Shown: positions 56,088-64,000, counted from the stretch's first letter. The stretch is 64,000 nt of DNA from Limnanthes douglasii subsp. nivea (GCA_036936605.1 JAUPFV010000004.1:141590973-141654972); one strand, 5' to 3'. The notes: generated by a model not told the origin, from the sequence alone. A program made the numbers and translations.

Positions 56088-59000
56088 ATGGACAAAGAAG
56101 AGATGGGTATTTCTCTGGAAGACTTACTGAACGAGGAGGAAGCTTACCGGATGGAGGTAAGGACCGAAATTAAGTTTTTTTAATTTCAGAGCTGTAGCAC
56201 GCTGTTCGTGCGATGAACAGCGTTGTCATCGCACGAACAGCGCGCGACGGTCGCAGGCCCAAAATGCGACGGGCCCAACTGACCGTCGCATTTAAGGCCT
56301 GCGACGCTAGGCCAAAAATATGGCCCATATTTTTTAGCCAGAGAGCCTCTGTCGCAGGCCCAAAATGAGACGCTCTTTTGTATCCGTCTCATTTTGGGCC
56401 TGCGACGGGACTTGAGACATGTCTCATTTTGGGCGTGCGACAGGTTCTTGTATATATAAACTCATACTTTTCGATAGTATATTTTGCAGGAGGAACCTTC
56501 CCAGCCTCCATTTATGGATGCCGATTACAGTAAAATATTCACCACGGATAGATTATTCACTAAAGACGAATTAGATGCTTTCGTGGAAATTGAATCAAAG
56601 AAGATCCAGTTTGTGACAATAAGAAAACTCTACGATAGTGGGAAATGGGGAAGGACTCCTAGGTTAGAGTACGTTTGCGAGCGATACGGTGTATACGTAT
56701 CTAAGGCAAAGCCGGACACTTTGAAAAAGAGGAAGACATCGACGAAGAAATGTAATTGTCTGTTTGCGCTAAAAGGTCATCCGATCGACGTACTAGCCAT
56801 GAAATGGCGTTTGGAGGTGATAAACGGTACTCACAATCATGAACCCTACGTTCGCCTAGACGGTCATTCCCGCGCTTGTAGGCTAAAACTGGACGAAGAG
56901 GAACTAGTTCGCAGTTTGTCTCACCTAGGTTCGCGCCCTAGGGAGATTTACAGTGGTTTGAAACACCAATATCCGGAAAACATTTCGAACATGCGTGCTA
57001 TCTACAATGTCCGCCAAAAACATCGGGACGCTGAACACGGGGGACAAACCCAAATGCAATATCTATTGATGAAGTTGAAGGAGAATGGATACTCGACGTG
57101 GGAGCGTTTGAAAGATGATACGAAGGTGATCACTGACTTTTTCTTCGCACATCCTACTAGCATAGACTTATTACGTACATTCCCGAACGTGTTATTCATG
57201 GATTGTACGTACAAGACGACTAGGTATAAGATGTCGTTGTTAGAGGTTGTTGGTTTTACGTCCACTTCCATCACATTCACAGTTGCGTACGTGTTTATGA
57301 GCGGAGAGAAGATTGGAAACTACGTATGGGCTTTGGAAACTCTTCGTGGTTTGATGATGGATAGCGTTTGCGCATTTCCATCCATTATTGTTACCGATCG
57401 TGAGTTAGCTCTCATGCGTGCGGTTGATAGAATTTTTCCCGGAACGCACCATTTGTTATGCACGTGGCACATTAGTAAGAACATCCTTGGGGCGGTTCGG
57501 AAGATATTGCACGATGATGCGGTAGCGAAACAATTTGTTGAATTTTACGGCTACGCTGCGGAGGCGAACACGTTTGAGAGTTACCAAAAGAACCTGGATA
57601 CACTTAAGGAGATGTTTGCATCTAAACCGGAGTGCTTTGCGTACGTTATGGACTCGTGGATAACAAAATATGCTGACAAGTTCCTTGCGTACAAAACGAA
57701 CACGATTAAGCATTATGGCCAAACAACTACAAATAGGTTAGTCCGTGTATCCTACTTTTCATTGAGTTATTTTATTAAAGTACTTCGTGGTTTGATAATT
57801 TATTACTTGTACTTATTAGGGCGGAGGGTGCACACTCGTCCCTAAAAAAATATCTTGGGACGAATCAATGCAACTTTGAGACTTTTTGGGAAAAAGTTCA
57901 TAACTTGTTAACGAAGCAGCATGCGGGTATCGTCGAATCATTCGAGCGAAGTAAGTTTAGATCAATTCCCGGCTTCGATGGTGTTTTGACCAAAAATCTT
58001 AAAGGTCATGTGTCACATGCGGGGCTAAAGATACTAACGGTTGCTATTGTACGTGCTCGGAATATAGGAGTAGATCGGGTGGCATGTGGAGGTTGTTTCC
58101 TTAGGAAAACGCATGGTTTACCTTGTGCATGTGAAATTGCCTTTATAGCTAGAGAAGGTAGGTGCATCCCTTTAGAAGATGTGGATATTTTTTGGAAAAG
58201 ATTAGATATTGTGCACAGGGATCCTACCTCTCGCGAAGAGGAATTGCAAAAAAAGATTTCCTTGATTGACAACTCCATTCGTAGTTTCCGCCCCGACCAA
58301 CAAGACCACATTATCAATAAAGTAATGCAAATTTTGATGCCCGAGACAAGTCATATTCAAGATCCGAAAGAAGCGGTTAGAGCTAAAGGTAGACCAAAGG
58401 GAGGCGTTGATAAATCGACTAAACAGAACCCTAGTTCGTGGGAATATCCCATTGAACAAACCGCTAGTGCTAGTACTCCGGCTAACTCGGTAGGTAGTAC
58501 ACCCGTAAACACGTTAGGGAGCACGGCCGCATCCAAAGTGGCTCCCATCGTACCACCCAAACCTCCATTAGCAAAAAAGAAGGTTGGAAGGCCTAAGAAA
58601 ATTGTTCAGGATGGGAAGTTAACATTGTATCCGGATTGCATCCCGACCTTTCTACACACTTACATTTCAAAGTTAGTTGACGTTCTTCCGGACGGACAAT
58701 GCGGATATCGTTCCGTAGCGCATTCAATATACAACGACGAAGATAGATGGGAGGATGTTAGACGCGAGTTGTTGAAGGAGTTGCGGGACAACCGTGCATG
58801 TTGGTTGGATGTATATGGTTCGGAGAAGGTGTTTGGCGATTTGATACAAAGGTTAGATTACTTCAAGCCCAATCCTAGTAGCCACTATTGGATGACATTT
58901 CCGGACATTGGACTAGTCATCGCGACAAGGTATCAATGCATGGTATACCATGTATCGCTCGCAGCCTCGTTAACGTATCTACCAATACGTGGAAAGCCAC

Positions 59001-59346
59001 CCGTCAACAATTCGACGATCATAGAAGTTGGGATAGCTTTCGTGCATGGATGTCACTTTGTTAATGTAAGTATATGTCGTTTCCAATTTAAAATTGTTAC
59101 GCTATCATTACTAATGCATTCGTTTATTTTATTTCCTTGTAGATTACTACTCCACCCGATGGACCGTTGCCTCCATTATACCCGTGTTGGGCCGCTTACG
59201 CAACCGAAGAAGCGAATCAATGGGCGCATCCATACTACCGGCGGTTGAACAAATTTACACAGATAATGCCCGCAAGGAAAATCAACTTGAACGAAAAACC
59301 CCATGTCACAGATTTGACTAGAGACGAGGACGTTTCAAATGTTTGA
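56088..59346 (+). CDS. MULE transposase with C-terminal OTU protease domain (4 exons, 921 aa)
   Basis: Exons are 56088-56156, 56490-57736, 57820-59065 and 59143-59346; all introns are GT-AG and the phases agree. Domains: an N-terminal WRKY-GCM1/FAR1-type zinc finger (residues about 86-140, C86, C111, H138, H140, with THNHE), and the MULE core with D261 (MDCTYKTT), D326 (VTDRELALM), C347/H350 (LCTWH) and E441 (NRAEGAHS). E441 lies just after intron 2. A SWIM-like finger at about 528-543 reads CGGCF...GLPCAC, with cysteine where the usual histidine stands. Two AT-hook-like GRP motifs lie near 630 and 697. The OTU domain (about 725-865) has D730 and C733 in LPDGQCGYRS and H851 in GCHFVN. The protein should cut and insert the element; the OTU part would be a cysteine protease, probably a deubiquitinase. 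OTU-bearing MULE proteins are known in plants. The start is the first ATG after the terminus, in a short first exon. Confidence 0.9.
56200..56242. repeat. foldback, 17-bp perfect arms, in transposase intron 1
   Basis: CGCTGTTCGTGCGATGA, a 9-nt loop, then the exact reverse complement. The core GTTCGTGCGA is shared with the long foldback at 63789-63870 in the PMD leader intron. Confidence 0.85.
56250..56305. repeat. 21-14-21 foldback in transposase intron 1
   Basis: The left arm 56250-56270 starts GTCGCAGGCCC; the right arm 56285-56305 ends GGCCTGCGAC. Two mismatches occur in the stem. The 14-nt loop starts GGGCCCAACT. Confidence 0.85.
56351..56441. repeat. 21-14-21 foldback plus extra arm in transposase intron 1
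   Basis: Arms at 56351-56371 and 56386-56406 are perfect reverse complements around a 14-nt loop. A further right-arm copy with one change lies at 56421-56441. Confidence 0.9.
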
Positions 59347-59414
59347 AATGTTTTTGTGCGACATTTGTAGTTTAAGTTAGTTAGTTTTCCTAACATCTAC
59401 TGTAACATATGTAA

Positions 59415-59535
59415 TTTTGATGTACTTTTGATGTACTTTTGATGTACTTTTGATGTACTTTTGAAGTACTTTTGATGTAATTTTGATGTTCGATGATGTA
59501 CATTTGATGTAATTTTGATGTAATTTTGATATAAT
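59415..59535. repeat. 11-bp minisatellite after the transposase gene
   Basis: TTTTGATGTAC repeats about five times in a row with variants after it. It lies just downstream of the stop codon and could contain transcript-end signals; no clear polyadenylation hexamer stands out. Confidence 0.8.
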
Positions 59536-59583
59536 ATAGTTTACGGTGTTTTTGAAAGTTACGGAAATGGACAGAATGCACTT

Positions 59584-59738
59584 GTCGCAGGCCCCAAATG
59601 CGACCTCCTTGGGCATGGTCGCAAATTGGGCCTGCGACGGCAGACCAAAAAGTTGGCCCATAATCTTGGACAGAAGGCTTGTGTCGCAGGCCCAAAATGA
59701 GACGCCTATTGGGCCTCGTCTCATTTTGGGCCTGCGAC
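59584..59738. repeat. two foldbacks downstream of the transposase gene
   Basis: The first (59584-59638) has 21-bp arms with a few mismatches and a 13-nt loop. The second (59683-59738) has perfect 21-bp arms and a 14-nt loop. The arms have the same sequence as in intron 1 and in the right arm of the element. Confidence 0.9.
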
Positions 59739-59749
59739 GAGAGGCTAGA

Positions 59750-60010
59750 TTTTTTGCATAGTTTTTCAGACAGAAAATAGGCCTACTTTATCATTTTGGA
59801 CATTTGTTGGAATAAAATACCAGTATATGGGAGAAAACAACAAGTTCATTTTGAAGAAGTTCAGGAAAACAACTAGTCCATTATGAAGAAATAGAAGAAA
59901 AGAACAAGTACACTTGAAGTGGTTACAAGAAGAGGAAATCATTAAGTTATGACTTTTAACTTAACGAAACATAAGAAAATAATTAAACACCGAAATGGCA
60001 ACAACCAAAT
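59750..60010. other. spacer between transposase and small gene A
   Basis: AT-rich and without open frames of note; it presumably holds the 3' end of gene A's transcript (minus strand). Confidence 0.4.
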
Positions 60011-60012
60011 GC

Positions 60013-60390
60013 TCAATCATCGAAGTCGTATCCCAAGTTGTCGTCAGAATGAACCCCCTCCTCCCTTTCCGCAATCCTATCCTGAAGATACGCAACCATA
60101 TCCCTACTGATGTAGTCTACCACTGTCATGTTGAAGACGGCGGCCGCTTCTTGCTTAATTTTATACGGCTGAAACAACAAACGCTGGAGTGGTTGGCAAA
60201 AAATATACCTCCGCTTGATTTGGTCACGGTTGCGCACGAGGAGCCCTTCTGTTTGTAATCCGCCGTAACCGTAGTACATCTTACAAAGCACCCGATCAAA
60301 AAAAGCATCACTAGTATCTTCCCCCATCTCTCGGCGGGTAATCCTCGCCGCCAAGAGCAAATGGTAGTCTTCATGGGGAGTAAACTCCAT
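60013..60390 (-). CDS. small MULE protein A, SANT/Myb-like paralogue (125 aa)
   Basis: The 125-residue single-exon ORF starts at the first ATG about 56 bp downstream of a TATA box on its strand (60446-60455). It aligns along its length with protein B: ED at residues 7-8, FFDRVLCKMYYGYGG (30-44), a basic RNRDQIKRRY helix (53-62) and FNMTVVDYI (86-94). The order (acidic-aromatic start, helix, R-x-x-x-I-x-x-R-W/Y, late F-N motif) recalls the Myb/SANT-like DNA-binding proteins related to Harbinger ORF1, but the resemblance is weak. The C-terminus is acidic (HSDDNLGYDFDD). No database name comes to mind. A DNA-binding accessory protein is a guess from layout. Confidence 0.65.
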   Translation of the reverse strand: MEFTPHEDYHLLLAARITRREMGEDTSDAFFDRVLCKMYYGYGGLQTEGLLVRNRDQIKRRYIFCQPLQRLLFQPYKIKQEAAAVFNMTVVDYISRDMVAYLQDRIAEREEGVHSDDNLGYDFDD

Positions 60391-60839
60391 TTGTTGAACT
60401 TTCTAAGTTTGAGAAGATGATATGAATGTAATCGGATTTGTAGTCCCTTTATATAGTGAAGACAATTTAGGTGGGACTTTATTTTAGAGAATGAGAGGGA
60501 GTTTAGAATTTATAAAATGAGAGGGAGTTTTTGAATTTTGAAAATGAGAGGGAGTTTAGAATGTGAGCGGGATTTTTTGAATTTCCAAGAACCAGAGGGA
60601 GTTTTTGAATTTTGAAAATGAGAGGGAGTTTTGATTTGTTAAAATGAGCGGGATTATTAGAATGTTCGAGAACGAGAGAGATTTTTTGAATTTTGAAAAT
60701 GGGTGGGAGTTTTGATATTTTAGAAAGAGCGGGATTTGTTAGAATGTTTGAGGATGAGAGGGAGTTTTCGGGTCCGTCTATAAATAGAAGCTTCATGCAC
60801 ATTGAAACTTCATCATTAGTTGATAAATCTAGTTGAAAA
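60391..60839. promoter_or_regulatory. shared divergent promoter of small genes A and B
   Basis: TATA boxes stand at both ends and point outwards: TATATAAAGG on the minus strand (60446-60455), 56 bp before gene A's ATG, and CTATAAATAG on the plus strand (60778-60787), 53 bp before gene B's ATG. Between them (60485-60770) about ten irregular copies of GAGAGGGAGTTT or GAGCGGGATTT alternate with TTGAATTTTGAAAATG-like spacers, roughly every 30 bp. Such clustered sites suit a regulator shared by both genes. Confidence 0.65.
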
Positions 60840-61220
60840 ATGGGTTCATGGACTGAGTTGGAAGATCAGTATCTGATGAGGGCATCAATTGAAGTTGGTA
60901 ATATGCACATTCCAGAGTGTGGTAAAAGGTACTGCGAGGCATTAGTATGCCAGATGTACTTCCTGTGCGGAAGGGATGGTGTTCAGCCGCCTTACATTTC
61001 AAGGTGTGTTGATGAAGTGCGAGCTAGGTGGTCGGTCTTGGTCAAAACCCGTCGACATCTAGTTTCTGACCTCAACGAATTGGAACGTCGTATTGCGGGT
61101 AACCGGTTCAACTGTCAAGCGACGGATTATATAACAGAGGGCCAGCTGGATGCGGTCCGCTCTGACATTTATGACATCCAGATACAGCAAATCCGTGACT
61201 ACAAAGATGCGAAAGAATAA
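60840..61220 (+). CDS. small MULE protein B, SANT/Myb-like paralogue (126 aa)
   Basis: The ORF starts MGSWTELEDQYLMRAS; W-T-x-x-E-D is the usual opening of a Myb/SANT repeat. YCEALVCQMYF (31-41) matches FFDRVLCKMYY of protein A. The basic segment CVDEVRARWSVLVKTRRHL (56-74) matches A's DQIKRRY region and keeps the R-x-R-W found in trihelix and Harbinger-associated proteins. FNCQATDYI (90-98) matches FNMTVVDYI. The two therefore come from one ancestral gene that was duplicated in inverted orientation. The start is the first ATG after the TATA box. Function is not known; DNA binding is inferred from the SANT-like opening. Confidence 0.7.
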   Translation: MGSWTELEDQYLMRASIEVGNMHIPECGKRYCEALVCQMYFLCGRDGVQPPYISRCVDEVRARWSVLVKTRRHLVSDLNELERRIAGNRFNCQATDYITEGQLDAVRSDIYDIQIQQIRDYKDAKE

Positions 61221-61266
61221 AGGAGGTTGATGAAATGGAACTGGCCTGATAGATAATTTTGCGTGT

Positions 61267-61450
61267 GTATTTCTGTTTGAGTGTGAGTTTCAATTTAAGT
61301 ATGAGTTTGTATTTCTGTTTGAGTGTGAGTTTCAATTTGAGTATGAGTTTGTATTTCTGTTTGAGTGTGAGTTTCATTTTAAGTATGAGTGTGTATTTCT
61401 GTTTGAGTGTGAGTTTCATTTTAAGTATGAGTGTGTATTTCTGTTTCATT
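61267..61450. repeat. 42-bp tandem repeat, about 4.3 copies
   Basis: The unit contains GTATTTCTGTTTGAGTGTGA, with copies at 61267, 61309, 61351, 61393 and 61435 (partial). It lies just after gene B's stop and between the convergent 3' ends of gene B and the PMD gene. Confidence 0.9.
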
Positions 61451-61656
61451 ATAATTTTGAGTGTGTATATCATTCAAAGTAATCAAACCGATTAAAATAA
61501 ATTAAAAGCAGTCATACAATAAATTAAAATACAAAAATTAAAAGCAGTCATACAATTAACCCATTACAAAAATTAAAAGCATTCATAGAATTAACCGATT
61601 ACAAAAATATAGTGTTGATGTCCAAAAAGCTAAAAAAGTTATTCTCAGAATAATAA

Positions 61657-63653
61657 TCAATGCCGTCGGTACCTCTCGGCGATCCTACACATCATGAGGG
61701 CGGACTCTAAAAGATCAGGGTGATCCAAAGTAGGTAGCGTAGGAGCAAACGCAGCAATCTGCTCGTATCCTGAATAATCAGCACCACCCTGCGGCTCCAC
61801 CCGAGGACCTCTCTCCGGCGCAGGACGACTGACGATGTACCATAGCCTTTTCCTCGCCCAAATGTAGTACATCGGGTCAGCACTCGGTCCACTACCACGG
61901 TACTCTGTGCTAAAAGGAGTGAACACGTGGCTTTCCCAATTCTGCCACAAGTGATCGTCCCACTTTAAGTCTGTGACCCACTTCTTCCCTACTTTTTTCG
62001 ACTTAGGAGGGCGTATATCCTTAGGAATCAGCTGTACATACCCCATCTGTCGAATGACACGGTCTGGGTAGTACGCCGCAACCACGTCGAACGAAGCAAG
62101 GTTCAACTCAACATAAGTCACCTGCTGGAACGGAAAAGGGTCCCGTAAATGTATGAACGGGAGGAACAGGACCTGTAAATAGAATAATTTAGCCCATTTA
62201 TATTAGTAAAAGTACTCATAATTAAAATAATTAAATTGAAAGAAAATGACTTACATCTGCCTCGGTGCAAGTCGCCAGTGCGTGTCTCATCTGCATGCGC
62301 ACCTCATGGGAGACACCAATCTTCCGCGGCGCATGTCGGCACATATATGGCATGGATACGTCGTAACCCGGAAAAAGTGGAGCTCGAAGCTGAACAAAGT
62401 GTGTAAAAATCCACGACTCGAGCAACGCTAGAAACCCGCAAATGCCTCCCGTACCATGGAGAGATCCCTGACTAAGGGCGTGGTACAGCTGCGCTAAAAC
62501 CAACTGGCCCCAGTTGTACGCATGCAAACTCTGGTACTGGTTCACAAACTGGAGGTAATCTAATGGAATGCTGTTCCCGGTTTTGTTCGCGCAAATAGTG
62601 GTACCTAACAGATATAGTATGTAGGCACGGGTGGCATGATCTACCTGGTCATCAGTGATCCTCCTATCACTATACTGAGAACTACTAAAAGTAGTATGCA
62701 GCCACCCTAGCTTCACACTACCAGCATTCCTAAGGTTTTTACTCAGCTCCGATTGCCGCACACCTAGCATGGCAGCATAAGTAGCAAGCCTCTCAACATC
62801 ATCGTCAAAGGGTATAGCTGTGAAGGACCTACCTACAACCGGTAGTCCAGTGATGACGTGGACATCGTCCAATGTGACTGTCATCTCCCCGAACGAGAAA
62901 TGGAAAGAAGAAGTCTCCTCATGCCACCGCTCTAAGAATGCCTCCACCAAATGGAGGTTCGTATGCCAGCGGGTGAGTGCATCGACGAGTGGACCGAATA
63001 TAGTCTCCATCACCCTGGCCCGTACCCTGCTCTGCTTTGTAATATCCCATCTCCGGAGACTGTCATACATAGCGAAGCATCGGAGAGTGACCCTATCCTG
63101 CAATATGTATAAAATATGTAAATTCGTAAAACAATAATAATTAAAAACATGTGTACAGAACACGTAAGAAAATTATAAAACAGTATAAAGGTGTAACACT
63201 TACATCTCCGTGGTAGACGCTATAAGCCTCGTGCAGGGTGTAATCCGGGAAAAGTCCCGGAACATGCGACAGCACGGAATAAAAATCAACATCCTCACCC
63301 TCAGATGAGTGGAATGCTGCCTCTGGCGCGTGAGGTGCATCGTCCTCCGTATAGTCCGGTACATGAGATGCATCAGCCTCCATATATTGCGGTGCATCTA
63401 CATCGTCATCGTACTCCTCGTCAGGGGGATGCGACGTAGAAGCTGCCCCTGTGGTACCATCAGCAGGAGTAGGAATATATTCGCCGCCACGACGGAGACG
63501 TCGTCTACTACGTGTACCGGGAACATGTTCCCCGCTCGAAGCAGCCTCCTCGGCCTCGGCCTGCGCTCTAGCCGCTGCTGCTGCCTCCTCGGCCTCGGCC
63601 GCCCTAATTTTTTTAATAAACGGATTTTTTGCTTTAATCTTGTATCGAGGCAT
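61657..63653 (-). CDS. MAIN-like plant mobile domain (PMD) protein (3 exons, 602 aa)
   Basis: On the minus strand the exons are 63653-63204, 63097-62255 and 62172-61657, joined by two GT-AG introns in phase 0 (donors GTAAGT, acceptors TTGCAG and TTACAG). The start MPRYKIKAKNPF follows a 5'UTR intron acceptor by one base. Residues 18-40 are alanine/glutamate-rich, with a basic patch (RSRRRLRRGG) and a long acidic region up to about 150. The PMD spans about 155-500, with LRCFAMYDSLRRWDI, LERWHEETSSFHFSF and the hallmark GEMTVTLDDVHVITGLPVVG. Exon 3 adds VAAYYPDRVIRQMGYVQLIP, a segment common in MULE-linked PMD proteins. Plant relatives MAIN and MAIL1 act in transposon silencing and genome stability, and many PMD genes travel inside MULEs. 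Here the gene is open and its promoter is in the element's arm. Its role in the element is unknown. Confidence 0.88.
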
Positions 63654-63731
63654 CCTGTAAATACAACGCAAAAAATATGAATTAGAATGAAAAAAACAAA
63701 ATGAATATAAAAAAAAAACAATTTGGGCCTG

Positions 63732-63787
63732 GTCGCAGGCCCAAAATGAGACCTCATTTGGGCCTCGTCGCAGGCCCAAAATGAGAC
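63732..63787. repeat. two direct copies of the 21-bp arm
   Basis: Identical 21-bp arms (starting GTCGCAGGCCC) at 63732-63752 and 63767-63787 are separated by 14 bp. The spacing equals that of the foldbacks but the second arm is in direct, not inverted, orientation. Confidence 0.9.
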
Positions 63788-63788
63788 T

Positions 63789-63870
63789 GCTGTTGGGCCT
63801 CGTTGCATGCCGTTCGTGCGACGAAGACCCCTCTTCATCGCACGAACGGCATGCGACGAGGCCCAACAGC
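63789..63870. repeat. long foldback, 39-bp arms, 4-nt loop
   Basis: Arms 63789-63827 and 63832-63870 are reverse complements with two mismatches; the loop is CCCC. The arms include GCCGTTCGTGCGA and GGGCCTCGT. It is the strongest hairpin in the window and lies in the PMD leader intron. Confidence 0.92.
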
Positions 63871-64000
63871 AATGTCGAAACCCTAATGGCTACAACCCCA
63901 AAACAGCCTCATTTCTAACAAAACCAAGCACCAAAACGTAGATCCTACCAGTACTAACAACAATATAACACTAATCTAACAAAACAACACCTAAAATCAT

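Larger units (their letters stand above)
56157..56489 (+). other. intron 1 of the transposase gene, packed with foldbacks
   Basis: The donor GTAAGG follows codon 23 and the acceptor TTTTGCAG precedes GAGGAACC. The intron is 333 bp long and holds three foldbacks and one extra arm, which together fill more than half of it. Confidence 0.8.
54929..64000. mobile_element. compound MULE region (rearranged derivative plus intact element)
   Basis: Everything from 54929 to the window end belongs to one family of Mutator-like DNA transposon. The terminus GGGCCAGGCTAGAAAT occurs twice in the same orientation, at 54929 and 55802. The first opens a rearranged derivative, the second the intact element with all four genes. 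Positions 55292-55390 are the inverse of 63902-64000, so the window ends inside the right arm. The right terminus is outside the window, at about 64363 if the arm has the same length as in the derivative. Confidence 0.8.
55802..64000. mobile_element. intact MULE with four genes, right end outside window
   Basis: It starts GGGCCAGGCTAGAAATGTTA at 55802. Carried genes are the transposase-OTU gene (plus), two small paralogues in divergent orientation, and a PMD gene (minus) whose promoter lies in the right arm. All four reading frames are open after splicing at canonical sites, in contrast to every other element in the window. The two termini probably share only about 45 bp, judged from the copy of the right terminus at 54929, so this is not a long-TIR MULE. 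The expected length is about 8.5 kb. Confidence 0.8.
63654..64000 (-). promoter_or_regulatory. right arm of the MULE: PMD leader intron
   Basis: On the minus strand the sequence preceding the PMD ATG ends GTATTTACAGG, a good acceptor, after a T-rich tract. The same arrangement is seen before 55705 in the derivative. The intron contains the foldback clusters at 63732-63870; the promoter and leader exon lie beyond the window, as judged from the derivative. Confidence 0.6.

Noticed and set aside
58006..58560. Several minus-strand open frames opposite the transposase-OTU exon
   Set aside because: They are shadows of the strongly supported plus-strand exon, with no domains and no splice logic.
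61108..61473. Minus-strand open frame of 121 codons with a 14-residue repeat (LTLKQKYTLILKMK)
   Set aside because: It is produced by the 42-bp tandem repeat, whose unit length is a multiple of three. It overlaps gene B and has no start context or homology.
62820..63680. Plus-strand open frames opposite the PMD gene
   Set aside because: Arginine- and cysteine-rich translations typical of the reverse of a coding exon; the PMD reading has clear motifs and splice sites.

Overview
The window is repeat-rich nuclear DNA from a flowering plant, most likely a eudicot; I cannot name the species. The evidence is AT-rich spacers, L1-type LINEs with DUF4283-type first ORFs, Ty3/gypsy elements of the Tat lineage with two RNase H domains and antisense extra ORFs, spliced genes with GT-AG introns, and a cytosolic ribosomal protein gene with a typical plant telo-box and site II promoter. 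There are no bacterial features and no rRNA, tRNA or CRISPR loci.

Layout. Positions 1-6110 hold a decayed minus-strand LINE (LINE-A) that runs off the left edge. Positions 6111-6980 are AT-rich, with E2F-like motifs and a possible orphan exon. Positions 7010-20600 hold a second minus-strand LINE (LINE-B) split by a Tat retrotransposon (Tat-1, 8921 to about 18240). Tat-1 has kept its 5' LTR, gag, pol and antisense ORF but lost its 3' LTR. Positions 20600-26000 are AT-rich with short tandem repeats and contain the only evident host gene, RPS5 (23921-24541, minus). A Ty1/copia remnant (26000-28334) is interrupted by a structurally complete Tat element (Tat-2, 28335-39072) with two LTRs and the perfect 5-bp target duplication TATAC. 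Next come a 5'-truncated minus-strand Tat element (Tat-3, 39207-45025), a TRIM-like miniature LTR element (45161-45591), a plus-strand LINE (LINE-D, about 46440-51640) flanked by two copies of another repeat, and a fragment of the LINE-A family (LINE-E, 53210-54285). All of these coding regions carry stops, frameshifts or lost catalytic motifs.

The right end (54929-64000) is different in kind. It is a Mutator-like (MULE) DNA transposon whose genes are open and can be spliced cleanly. A four-exon gene (56088-59346) encodes a 921-residue transposase with an N-terminal zinc finger, a DDE core, a SWIM-like finger, two AT-hooks and a C-terminal OTU cysteine-protease domain. Two small paralogous genes (60013-60390 minus and 60840-61220 plus) diverge from one repeat-built promoter. 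A three-exon minus-strand gene (61657-63653) encodes a 602-residue MAIN-like plant mobile domain (PMD) protein. Perfect or near-perfect foldbacks with 21-bp arms and 13-14-nt loops recur in the first transposase intron, downstream of the transposase, and (as direct or longer inverted copies) in the PMD 5'UTR intron. The left boundary is compound: a rearranged derivative of the element's own right arm, with the PMD start fused to part of PMD exon 3, abuts the terminus of the intact element. By alignment, the true right terminus should lie about 360 bp beyond the window. If the genes act together, the transposase and its OTU domain would mobilise the element, while the small paralogues and the PMD protein are candidates for regulation or anti-silencing. 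That functional reading is inference.
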